DNA from: a virus | Virus record (IMG/VR): IMGVR_UViG_3300032326_000597 | Location: 1-61,640 of that record | Reading direction: 5' to 3' (one strand) | DNA: 61,640 bases | Part shown: positions 25,221 through 33,624 of the stretch, piece after piece | Layout of the letters: each line of letters starts with the position of its first letter | How positions within the stretch are numbered: the first letter of the stretch is position 1 | Notes under the pieces: generated by a model | Told to the model about the DNA's origin: nothing | The model's input: only the letters and a program-made list of their open reading frames with translations | The model's database searches: none | Program-made: the position numbers and the translations under genes

Positions 25221-27679
25221 AGTACGAATACGAAGAGGAGGATAAATTTGTTTCATTCCACGAGGATGACGACGAGTTGGATACAATCCGAATCCCTCTC
25301 CCGCGCCTTGAGGAGTGGTATTCACATCACCTCAAGCGTGAAGTTACAAGAGAGGAGGCGTTTACATATGTTGACGGATATGGTTTGGACCCAAGGGAAC
25401 AGAAGTTTACTTATCAGGAAGTGCCTGAGAAAATAAAACTTATCTACGAGGTTGTGTTCAATAAGAAACACGCAACCAACAAGTCTAAATACAAAGAGGT
25501 TGGTGACGTAAGACTTGAGGACATCTACGAAGAGATTGAATCAAACCAGAAGTACTACGCCATGGAGATTGAGTGGATTAAACTCCAAATCAAGCGTAGA
25601 TACGTTGGTTACTGGTGTTTCATTAAAGGGAAACCCACCTACATCAACGGGGCAAACTATTTCTTCCTAAACTTTTGGACGGTAAAGAATTTCGGTAAGA
25701 ACAACAACAGGCCCGACTACAGGGACTACCAGCGTAAGATGTTTCACCTGTTCATGTACGCCTACTCCACAGAGGATGCGTTCTACAAGCACAAGGTAAT
25801 ATATCGCGAAGAAGGAACGGTGAAGACAAAGTACTCAAACCAAGACGTGAAAAACGTGGTTGACGAGATGAACGAGATGGGGGTGGAGTATTTCATGGAG
25901 CCAAACGTCAACATCACTGTTAAGAAGGGGAAGCGCACCGTGCATGGGATAAACTTCGTATCCGGGCGTCGTATTGCAAAGACAGCTATTGCTTGTTGCT
26001 TCTGTACATGGGGGACACTTAACATGCCCGACCAAACCTTCATCATCCAAGCGATGAACGAGGACCAGGCGGTCAACAAGATATTCATAAAACAAATTCA
26101 AACACCTGTAAGCAAACTTCCATTCTTCTTTCGACCGTACTATCGCGGAAGAATAGAAGCAAAGGAGGGTTTGCGTTTTCAGTATGAGGGAGCAATCGCA
26201 TCAGCAGCAAGGGCAGGAATTGTCCCAGAACAAATGGAGTGCTTCATCACGCCGCTCCCTTCGACGGAGAAAGCGGCGGATGGAGAAGCGGAGATCGCTT
26301 TTGTCTACCGTGACGAGCCAGCGAAGAAAACGGATGCGAAGGCGGCGGACCAAAACATCCCGACGTGGTGGTACAACACGATGAAGCCCGCCATCGAGCG
26401 CGGGGAAAACATTCGTGGATTCTGCATCATGCCATCTACAGTAGGTGACATGGACACAGGGGGTGGAGCGCAGTTCTTTGATATTGCCAACGACTCGCAC
26501 TTCTCTGATCGTAACGAGAACGGAACTACTCCGTCTGGACTCATCAACTTCTTCTTGCCGGGTTACTACGCGGTAGAGGGATACATTGACGAGTATGGGG
26601 CAAGTATTATTGACGACCCGAAGGAACCTGTAATGTCTAACGAGGGTAAGTGGATTACCAAGGGAGCTAAGTCGTATCTTTTGAACCAAGCTGACTACTT
26701 CGAGCGTAAGAGGGAGTGGCAGAAGCTGATTAAGTTACAGCAGAACTTCCCAATGAGTTGGAAACAGGCGTTTGCTGTTATCCCCAAGGACATGGGTATG
26801 CCTATTGAGAAGATGCGCGACAGGATATCTGAACTCAAGTTCTCTCGCACCCCGATTACAACGAAGATCAACTTTAAGTGGGCGGGAGACAAGTTTGGAA
26901 GCGAGGTGTATGTAGAAAACGATTCAAGGGGTAGCTGGACCATGAGTTACCTTCCCCCCAATGAGATGCGTAACAGGAAAACAGTTGTCACACCTGAAGA
27001 GGGATATATTCCCCCAAAAGACAAAGGTGTAATTTACGCTCCCGATCCATCGGTGATGAACAAGTTTTTCCTTTGTTGTGACCCGGTAAAGTTCCATAAA
27101 AGAAATACTGTAGGTAAAAAGAAATCAAACGCTGCTGCCGCTGTGTTTTACAAAAGGGATAGCCAAGTAGATCCTGACAACAAGCCTAGGAATGAATGGG
27201 TGAGTAATGATTGGGTTTTAATTTATAATCGTCAAACAGAAGACAAGGCCGAGTACCATGAAGAGTGGCTAAAGGCGGCTGTGTTCCTCGGAGCCTACGT
27301 CTACCCCGAATGGCCAGATGGAGAGGCGCTTGTTGAATACTTTAGAGATAACGGGTTTGATGGATACCTTTTGAAGGACGTAGGTTCTGACGGAAAGCAA
27401 GACTCAAGGCCAGGTGTTTGGGCGGGTGAGTCTGAGAAGAACGAAATGGCCGGAGACATCATGACTTTCTTTAACAACAATGTTAAGTACGTGAAGATGT
27501 GGGAGATAGTCGAGGAGTGGAGTCAGATGCGGGGCATTGATGACTTAACAAACCACGACTTGTGTGCCGCTACGGGTTGGTGCATGAGGGCCATAAAGAG
27601 CCGGATGCCCGACCTTTACAAGGAGGCTTACCAACCGATAGAGGTGCAGGGAGGGTTTTCGTTTTTCGAAATAGATTGA
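25217..27679 (+). CDS. terL: Terminase large subunit (820 aa)
   Basis: The packaging motor ATPase and nuclease. Residues 250-256 (GRRIAKT) are the Walker A motif in its terminase form, preceded by the strand HGINFVS. The Walker B segment is AEIAFVYRDEPAK with Asp366/Glu367. The C-terminal RNase H-like nuclease shows its acidic residues: LCCDPVK (Asp622), YPEWPDGEALVEYF (Glu698/Glu703 region) and LTNHDLCAA (Asp781). The length is large (typical 450-700), with a 250-residue extended N-terminus that resembles the long terminases of crAss-like and related phages. It overlaps the upstream gene by ATGA and stands before the portal gene. Confidence 0.93.
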   Translation: MKYEYEEEDKFVSFHEDDDELDTIRIPLPRLEEWYSHHLKREVTREEAFTYVDGYGLDPREQKFTYQEVPEKIKLIYEVVFNKKHATNKSKYKEVGDVRLEDIYEEIESNQKYYAMEIEWIKLQIKRRYVGYWCFIKGKPTYINGANYFFLNFWTVKNFGKNNNRPDYRDYQRKMFHLFMYAYSTEDAFYKHKVIYREEGTVKTKYSNQDVKNVVDEMNEMGVEYFMEPNVNITVKKGKRTVHGINFVSGRRIAKTAIACCFCTWGTLNMPDQTFIIQAMNEDQAVNKIFIKQIQTPVSKLPFFFRPYYRGRIEAKEGLRFQYEGAIASAARAGIVPEQMECFITPLPSTEKAADGEAEIAFVYRDEPAKKTDAKAADQNIPTWWYNTMKPAIERGENIRGFCIMPSTVGDMDTGGGAQFFDIANDSHFSDRNENGTTPSGLINFFLPGYYAVEGYIDEYGASIIDDPKEPVMSNEGKWITKGAKSYLLNQADYFERKREWQKLIKLQQNFPMSWKQAFAVIPKDMGMPIEKMRDRISELKFSRTPITTKINFKWAGDKFGSEVYVENDSRGSWTMSYLPPNEMRNRKTVVTPEEGYIPPKDKGVIYAPDPSVMNKFFLCCDPVKFHKRNTVGKKKSNAAAAVFYKRDSQVDPDNKPRNEWVSNDWVLIYNRQTEDKAEYHEEWLKAAVFLGAYVYPEWPDGEALVEYFRDNGFDGYLLKDVGSDGKQDSRPGVWAGESEKNEMAGDIMTFFNNNVKYVKMWEIVEEWSQMRGIDDLTNHDLCAATGWCMRAIKSRMPDLYKEAYQPIEVQGGFSFFEID

Positions 27680-27709
27680 TTGTTTTCAGTTATTTATGAG
27701 AAAATTTTA

Positions 27710-27737
27710 TACATTTGTGGTTGTTTACTTAAATTTG
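27710..27737 (+). promoter_or_regulatory. Two -7-like boxes before the portal gene
   Basis: TACATTTG (27710-27717) and TAAATTTG (27730-27737) lie in the 64-base gap between terminase and portal. Neither has a TTG at the right distance, so a promoter is only suggested. Confidence 0.3.
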
Positions 27738-27743
27738 TAAGAT

Positions 27744-30140
27744 ATGATACTACCTCAGTTGGCTGGGGGGGTCTTGTTCCCCGAAGACAATATTCCTGAA
27801 GTGGATAAGTTGAAGCCAGACTTTGGCTTACGATGCGGAAGAGCTTTGTATTCTCGATATTGTTCGGGCGGTGCATATTTTTCTTTCAATCAGCTATCAG
27901 AAATGCAGGACACCCGCAACTACGGATCCGGCATTCAAAATAACGAGAAGTATAAGAACTGGTTTTCAAATGGTTCCCCAATAGGGAACAAGTCAACAGG
28001 CGGGGCCGAGAGTGGTCCTTCGACTAAAGGAATGAGCAAGGCGCAGAGAAAGGCGATGGCTAACATAAGCTACGACATTTTCTCTCCAATGAAAAAACTG
28101 ACCAATGTTCTTCTATCAATTCTTGCAGATAACGATTATAAACTTGATTGTGTTTCTCTTGATAAAACTATCATCAATAAAAAGAAGCACGAGAAAAATG
28201 ATATCTACGCTAAAGCGAATTTTACAAATCCGTTAATGCGTGAGCTTGGACTACCAGAGTTCAAATTGCCGTTTGTGCCAAAGGACGAGAACATGCTAGA
28301 GATGGCTGACCGTCTTGGTTTTTTCAAAACCAAATATGAAGTTGCTTTGGAGAAACTAGCTGAGGCTGGTTTTCGTTCTTCTAACTGGAGTTCGATGCGT
28401 AATGAAATAAATCGTGACGCTATCGACTACCACTTCCGGGCGGCAAAGATTTACAATGACCCAATCACAGGACAGGTAAAGGTTAAGTACATTGACCCTG
28501 CTCGTCTTGTAATGCTTTGGAACGAGGACAATCAAGACGAGCCTGTTGCTATTGGCCACATTGAGATTGAAACCGTTCAGTCGATATACCCAAAACTAAT
28601 TGAGGCGGGCTTTGATGAGAAGCAGATTCAGGCCATGGCTAAGTCATATGTTCCGTATCAAACAGACGCTTCAATGATTCCCGTGTGGGCATTTGAGCGT
28701 AAGGATCAGACCACAAACCGTTGGGTGTGGATGGATTTCAAGGTTTATGTGTTGAAGTTTGAGTATCTTTCTACTGACTACAAGCAGTATGTAGAAAGAA
28801 CAAACAAGCAGGGATACGCTTCATTTCTTCGCAATAATAAGCCGGTAGAGGAAAAGAAAAAGAATCCTAACGACACCTACGAAGAGGTGTCTTGTAACTA
28901 TTGGTACGAGGGTTCATACATCATATCAGGAACCGGTCTTGACCGAATCTACGACTGGAAGAAAAAGCCTAACCAGATGCAGAAGGGACTCACTCCGATG
29001 AGTTCTTATGTTATCGACCGCATACAGGGACAATCACCCACGCGAAGCGTTAGAGGATTGCTTGACGACTTAATGTTCGCCATCCTTAAACTTCGAGCTG
29101 CTGTATGGGCCGCTGCACCTAAGGGATATCGAATTGACGTGGGTGAGGCCGCCAACATCAAGATTGGCGGGGTAGAATACGATTTGTTTGATCTTGTACA
29201 CGTACATCGTCAGAATGGTATTCAAGTTGTTGCCACCAAGTTCAATGCGGCAACAGGTAAGTACGTTTCTCAACCACTTACTGAAATGGACAACGGCTTA
29301 GGTCCACAGGGGGCTGAATGGATTCAGCAAATTGCCAACTTGCAGATGATGATCAAGGACACCATGGGTATCCCTGACGCCATGGCCGCAAGCCCAGACC
29401 AAAGCGCGGAAAGACTTGTTGGCGTAATGGAACAGGACTACCAAGCCGGAAACCACGCCAACTGGCCACTTCGAGAGTCAGAGCGTGAGTTTAAGCGTAA
29501 GGTTGGAGAGCGCATGATCCACCAGGCTCGTATAGACATAGAGTACGACTCTAAGATTCGTGATTTTTATGAGGCTGTGATTGGCAAGACTATGGTTGAC
29601 TCCTTGGATGAAATCGAGGGCTTGTCATTAGACCAGCTTGCAATTAGCGTTAAGTCTATTCCAAACGAAAAAGAAAAAAGCGCAATCCTTCAGAGGGCCA
29701 TGCAGATGTCTCAGATTCCAACTAAGGACGGTTCAGTTCTCCTTCGTCCATCAAGCGTTGAGCGTGTTGCTCAGCTTTTGAAGAATGGAGATGTAGACGA
29801 GGCACTCTGGTTCATGGCTACTGAAGAAACCGAGGCCCGTGAGCGGGAGGAAAGACACGCCCAAATGATGATGCAGCAGAATATCCAGGGCCAGCAGCAA
29901 TCAGCAATGATGGCCGAAGAAGCTAAGCGTCAAACGGCTATGCAGCTTGCTCAGATTGAAATCATGAAGCAGCGCGAGATGGCTAATATGGAGCTTATGA
30001 AGGAGCAACAGCTTGCTAAGATTAAGGCTGATGCAAACTACCAAGTACAATTATTGAAGGGTAAGCAAGCCCTCGAAGAGATACAGCTTGAGGCAACCCT
30101 TGAAGCTGAGTTAGGAAACGAAATCACAGGAAGAGTATAA
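27744..30140 (+). CDS. Portal protein (798 aa)
   Basis: The position between terminase and scaffold/capsid, the length, and the overall layout fit a portal (head-tail vertex) protein of the large crAss-like type. N-terminal region with clip/wing segments, a central beta-rich part containing YIDPARLVMLWNED, a stem region (GQSPTRSVRGLLDDLMFAIL, residues ~430-450, with the amphipathic helix typical of the channel), and a long C-terminal helical Gln/Met/Lys-rich barrel domain (AEEAKRQTAMQLAQIEIMKQ). Dodecameric assembly is inferred from the family. No Zn or nuclease motif. Confidence 0.82.
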   Translation: MILPQLAGGVLFPEDNIPEVDKLKPDFGLRCGRALYSRYCSGGAYFSFNQLSEMQDTRNYGSGIQNNEKYKNWFSNGSPIGNKSTGGAESGPSTKGMSKAQRKAMANISYDIFSPMKKLTNVLLSILADNDYKLDCVSLDKTIINKKKHEKNDIYAKANFTNPLMRELGLPEFKLPFVPKDENMLEMADRLGFFKTKYEVALEKLAEAGFRSSNWSSMRNEINRDAIDYHFRAAKIYNDPITGQVKVKYIDPARLVMLWNEDNQDEPVAIGHIEIETVQSIYPKLIEAGFDEKQIQAMAKSYVPYQTDASMIPVWAFERKDQTTNRWVWMDFKVYVLKFEYLSTDYKQYVERTNKQGYASFLRNNKPVEEKKKNPNDTYEEVSCNYWYEGSYIISGTGLDRIYDWKKKPNQMQKGLTPMSSYVIDRIQGQSPTRSVRGLLDDLMFAILKLRAAVWAAAPKGYRIDVGEAANIKIGGVEYDLFDLVHVHRQNGIQVVATKFNAATGKYVSQPLTEMDNGLGPQGAEWIQQIANLQMMIKDTMGIPDAMAASPDQSAERLVGVMEQDYQAGNHANWPLRESEREFKRKVGERMIHQARIDIEYDSKIRDFYEAVIGKTMVDSLDEIEGLSLDQLAISVKSIPNEKEKSAILQRAMQMSQIPTKDGSVLLRPSSVERVAQLLKNGDVDEALWFMATEETEAREREERHAQMMMQQNIQGQQQSAMMAEEAKRQTAMQLAQIEIMKQREMANMELMKEQQLAKIKADANYQVQLLKGKQALEEIQLEATLEAELGNEITGRV

Positions 30141-30145
30141 AACAT

Positions 30146-31207
30146 ATGGAAAACAACGAATTAGAAAATCAAAACGAACAAGTTAACGAACAAGTTAACG
30201 AACAGATCAACGAACAAGTAAACGAGCAAATTAACCAGGAGGATATGCCTTGGTTTTCTGCTTATGGCTACGAGAACGAAGATTCTTTTAAAACTGAATT
30301 TGAAGAGCTTCGTTCTTATAAAAGTCTAGCTGCCGAGCTTGCTGAAAAGCAAAAGGATATTGAAGAAGGAATTGCCTTGCTTCAAGAGGCTGATGACCCA
30401 TTCGGCGGAAACGAAGAGGCGCGGACACTTGTTGCGTTTGGTAAGAAGGGTATCAACCAGTCTATTGCTAATCAGATTGTATCTTCAAGCCCAGACTCCT
30501 TGATGGAGGACCCACTCAAGGCACTTGTCATTGCCGAGGCGGTAAAGAACCCAGACAAATTCAAGCGTTTAGGCCAAGCCACTATCGAGGAAGCTATTCG
30601 CGAAAAATATAACTTAGGTGACGGAGATTATTACGCCACAGCTCTTTTAAAGTCTGACGCTATAGATGCTATAGAAATAATTGAAAAGACTAAGAAAGAT
30701 GTTGAAACTGTTAAAAATCCTTTTACCTTTGCAAAAGAGCTAAAGAGCCAAAATCAAAAACAGATTGCGGAAAGACAGACATTAGCACTTGCCGAGGCAG
30801 AGTCCTACGCCAAGCAGCTAAAGGATGTCCCCTACAAATTCGGGGAATCAGAAGTTTCGTTAAAAGTTTCAAACGAAGAGATTGATTCGATTTTGAAGTC
30901 GCAGTATGCAGGTTATTTAGGTCAAGCCTTCGATACGACCACTAAAGAAGGAAAGCAAGCGGTTAGAAACTGGCTAGAGAACCAAATCCTCATTCATAAG
31001 GTTCAGTCTGGGGATCTCGGAGTTCAAATAGCTAAGTCACTTTCGGCAAGCGTAGAAAAGAAAGTGGTCAAAGAGGTCTACAATGGTCAACCTAAAACGA
31101 TTAACCGTGTAGACAAAACAACTGTAGATGCTAAGGAATTAACTCCTGCACAGCAAGACTTGTTGGCAAGAGGGCTTCCGCTACCATCTCAGAAAATAAA
31201 ATCATAA
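30146..31207 (+). CDS. Scaffold-like protein with NEQ repeats (353 aa)
   Basis: It lies between portal and capsid, where scaffolding genes sit. The N-terminus is a near-perfect repeat of N-E-Q-V/I (residues ~10-30, encoded by five 12-bp units at 30173-30232), followed by a long, charged helical protein (Glu/Lys/Ala-rich, 36-330). Scaffolds are usually acidic, helical and elongated. The C-terminus is basic (PLPSQKIKS) as in scaffolds that bind the coat protein. No protease motif is seen. An alternative is a minor head-decoration protein. Confidence 0.65.
   Translation: MENNELENQNEQVNEQVNEQINEQVNEQINQEDMPWFSAYGYENEDSFKTEFEELRSYKSLAAELAEKQKDIEEGIALLQEADDPFGGNEEARTLVAFGKKGINQSIANQIVSSSPDSLMEDPLKALVIAEAVKNPDKFKRLGQATIEEAIREKYNLGDGDYYATALLKSDAIDAIEIIEKTKKDVETVKNPFTFAKELKSQNQKQIAERQTLALAEAESYAKQLKDVPYKFGESEVSLKVSNEEIDSILKSQYAGYLGQAFDTTTKEGKQAVRNWLENQILIHKVQSGDLGVQIAKSLSASVEKKVVKEVYNGQPKTINRVDKTTVDAKELTPAQQDLLARGLPLPSQKIKS
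30173..30232 (+). repeat. Five tandem 12-bp units in the scaffold-like gene
   Basis: Units of the form AACGAACAAGTT (two identical, three with 1-3 changes) encode N-E-Q-V/I. They probably expand and contract by slippage. Confidence 0.8.
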
Positions 31208-31215
31208 TAACTTTG
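31208..31215 (+). promoter_or_regulatory. -7-like box before the capsid gene
   Basis: TAACTTTG lies 16 bases before the capsid ATG. No TTG at 19-20 bases upstream. A separate strong capsid transcript is plausible since a terminator follows the gene. Confidence 0.35.
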
Positions 31216-31231
31216 TAAAAAATCTAATAAG

Positions 31232-32635
31232 ATGGCATTCGTACAAAGTCCCACTATTAATCCGTTGTCAGTCCCCAGAGGCGGGGCTATGACCTATGGC
31301 GGAATAATGAATAACTGGGACGCAATTAAAGAAGACTTCGACGCCGTGGCATATTTGCCTTTCGGTGATGAATACTGGAGCGCAATGAACCAAATCATGA
31401 ACGGTATTGGTAACCGCGAGGTGGCCACTAACCCTAAGGTTCGTTGGTTCGAATTGACCCGCATGGAGGTTCCTGCGTTGATTGCTACCGGAGCAACTCT
31501 TGCTGACGGTGACAATACACTCATTTTGAACACTAGCGATCGTCAAGACCTTGATGGTACTTTCTACTCTTGGCCTAATGTTCGGGAAATTTGGCGTCAC
31601 GCCCCCTCTGGTAAGCTCATTCAAATCACAGCTAAAAACTCTAACGCTATAACATTGACCGTGCGTCCTGTTACAGCTGATGGTGTTGGAACTGTAATTG
31701 CAACAGGAGACTACTTGTTCTACGTGGGTGTTTCTGTTCCTGAAAACTCAACAGCTCAAGCTGGTAAGTTCATGTTTGATGAAGTTAAGACTTCATACTT
31801 GCAGACCATGCGTCACGACATCTTGACTAGCTCTGAGTCATTGTACAACCAGTTGTGGTATTCTCAGCTTGAGAACGGTACTGCAACTCCGTACTCTAAC
31901 TCACGCGACATCATCTACTTGCAGCGTGAACACCAGGTTGCAATCGTGAACACCTTCTTGGCTGGTGAAACCACAACTAGCACTTCTTTAAGTTCGGCTT
32001 CGTCGTTCCAAACCACTCCAGGTTTGATCCCGACTATCTTTGCTGACGGTCAAACTGAAGATAGCGCTGGTGCAATCGACCAAGACACGTTCTACGCTCT
32101 TGAAGCAAAACTGACTACTCAGGACGCTTCTGTGAAGAACTACATGGTTTGGACCACTGGTCAGACTTCAGCTCAAATCGAGCAGGCTATGTTGACTTAC
32201 AACCAGAACGCTAACATCCAAATCAACAAGGTTCAGATGGAGAAGACTTTCTGGGGTGAGGGTGCATACGCTGACTTGATGTCTACTACCTACTCATTCA
32301 ACAACCTCGTGTTCAATAATAAGAACTTCGGTCTTGTTCGTATGGGTATCTTCGATAACCCACAAACCTTCGGTGTTGCTGGTTCATCTTGGTCAGACTA
32401 CGCAGTATTCTTGCCAATGGCTCCTGGTAACGTAGACGACGGTATGGGTAACCTCGGTAAGTACATCCGTCTTTGCCATAAGCCTGGTGCATTCATGAAC
32501 ATGTGGCAAACAGGTGGTCGTGCAGCAACTAACAAGACTGATGCATGGCAGCTTGGCGTTCACATCGTATCTGAAATCGGGTTCAAGTTCATCAACGCGA
32601 ACAAATACGGTATCATGTACAACGCTGGAGCCTAA
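31232..32635 (+). CDS. Major capsid protein (467 aa)
   Basis: Follows the scaffold-like gene and is followed by a strong terminator, as for highly expressed coat genes. The codon choice is visibly more uniform (repeated use of CTT, GGT, AAC, TAC) than in its neighbours, a mark of high expression. The N-terminal segment (NPLSVPRGGAMTYGGIMNNW) and the later VSVPENSTAQAGKFMFDEVK, then a conserved loop-rich C-terminus (HKPGAFMNMWQTGGRAATNK) fit HK97-type coats in Bacteroidetes phages. No separate decoration or protease gene is visible. The identity is from order and expression features, not a tested match. Confidence 0.82.
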   Translation: MAFVQSPTINPLSVPRGGAMTYGGIMNNWDAIKEDFDAVAYLPFGDEYWSAMNQIMNGIGNREVATNPKVRWFELTRMEVPALIATGATLADGDNTLILNTSDRQDLDGTFYSWPNVREIWRHAPSGKLIQITAKNSNAITLTVRPVTADGVGTVIATGDYLFYVGVSVPENSTAQAGKFMFDEVKTSYLQTMRHDILTSSESLYNQLWYSQLENGTATPYSNSRDIIYLQREHQVAIVNTFLAGETTTSTSLSSASSFQTTPGLIPTIFADGQTEDSAGAIDQDTFYALEAKLTTQDASVKNYMVWTTGQTSAQIEQAMLTYNQNANIQINKVQMEKTFWGEGAYADLMSTTYSFNNLVFNNKNFGLVRMGIFDNPQTFGVAGSSWSDYAVFLPMAPGNVDDGMGNLGKYIRLCHKPGAFMNMWQTGGRAATNKTDAWQLGVHIVSEIGFKFINANKYGIMYNAGA

Positions 32636-32651
32636 TCTAATGACTAATGAT

Positions 32652-32679
32652 AAAAGGGGGCAATGTCGCCCCCTTTTTT
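32652..32679 (+). terminator. Strong terminator after the capsid gene
   Basis: GGGGGC (32656-32661), loop AATGTC, GCCCCC (32668-32673), flanked by AAAA and TTTTTT. Confidence 0.9.
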
Positions 32680-32696
32680 AAAACCCAATATACGTT

Positions 32697-33620
32697 ATGC
32701 TTTTCGATATAAGTACAAATCAGCCAATCTCTATTCCAGATTGGGCTGAAAAACAAATGAAAGAGGATTTTCCAGACTTTTATAAGGGCAAGCCCGTTAA
32801 GATAAAGGTTTTGGAAAGCAAAATGAGAAGATCTTACAAGGTCCCATCAACAGACAAAGAAGGAACACCACGTTTATTTATTGAGCCGCCAAAGGGGAAC
32901 TCAAGGAAGGCTAGAGGAATCGTTGTTGACCCTGAGACAGGCGAGGAGTATTACGTTCAATACTCAACAAGCTCCCCACAGCCAGGGCCATATGGCATGA
33001 AGTTCTCTTATCCCGGAAACAATGTTACCGTTCATCACGGAATGGAAATCAGACCGGGACAGAAGGATTTGCTTTTTTACTTGCACTACATATGTCCGAT
33101 AATCTCTGACAATCGATGTTCAAGAAAATCAAGCGACTGTTGGTATGCTTATGACAAACCAGAGGTTGTTGCTAAAGCAAAAATCGAATCTGCTCGTTCA
33201 GCTCGTGAGCTAGAGAATTTGATTTATTTTGACGCTGCATACGACATGGTGTTGAAGGCAATCGATGGATTAGCTCTTCCAAAGAAAGGTTCTGAGGAGG
33301 AAAACCGCGTTATGCTTCATGATGCAATTAAGAATGGCAGCGACACGTTCCGTAAAAACGCGTTCGAAATACTTGACTCTCGTCCCAAGAAACAAGAGGT
33401 GAAGACCGAGGAAACTATCCACGAGATGGTAAATCGACTTTCTTCTGAAGGTTTTATTAAAAATGAGGACGGAATTTGGTATCTTCGCGACCGTAGAGGT
33501 GACGGAACCAAGTGGTTAAAGAATCCGTTCTTCGAATCAACAGGAGAGAAGGACGCATTTGCCTTGATTGATCACCTCAAAGTAAATGAAGAATTATTAG
33601 GTAAATTAAGAAAACTATAA
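32697..33620 (+). CDS. Hypothetical structural-operon protein (307 aa)
   Basis: The first gene after the capsid terminator. The N-terminal ~110 residues are basic (SKMRRSYKVPSTDKEGTPRL) and the centre contains RPGQKDLLFYLHYICPIISD, then CSRKSSDCWYAYDKPEVVAK, with three nearby Cys. The C-terminal part has TIHEMVNRLSSEGFI and KDAFALIDHLK helices. I recall similar proteins downstream of capsid genes in aquatic and crAss-like phages, with no known role. Head completion or capsid-associated functions are possible. Confidence 0.7.
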   Translation: MLFDISTNQPISIPDWAEKQMKEDFPDFYKGKPVKIKVLESKMRRSYKVPSTDKEGTPRLFIEPPKGNSRKARGIVVDPETGEEYYVQYSTSSPQPGPYGMKFSYPGNNVTVHHGMEIRPGQKDLLFYLHYICPIISDNRCSRKSSDCWYAYDKPEVVAKAKIESARSARELENLIYFDAAYDMVLKAIDGLALPKKGSEEENRVMLHDAIKNGSDTFRKNAFEILDSRPKKQEVKTEETIHEMVNRLSSEGFIKNEDGIWYLRDRRGDGTKWLKNPFFESTGEKDAFALIDHLKVNEELLGKLRKL

Positions 33621-33624
33621 AAAG

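Noticed and set aside
26201-26689. Leftward frame of 162 codons inside terminase
   Set aside because: Arg/Val-rich shadow of the terminase gene, which contains its Walker B motif in this stretch.
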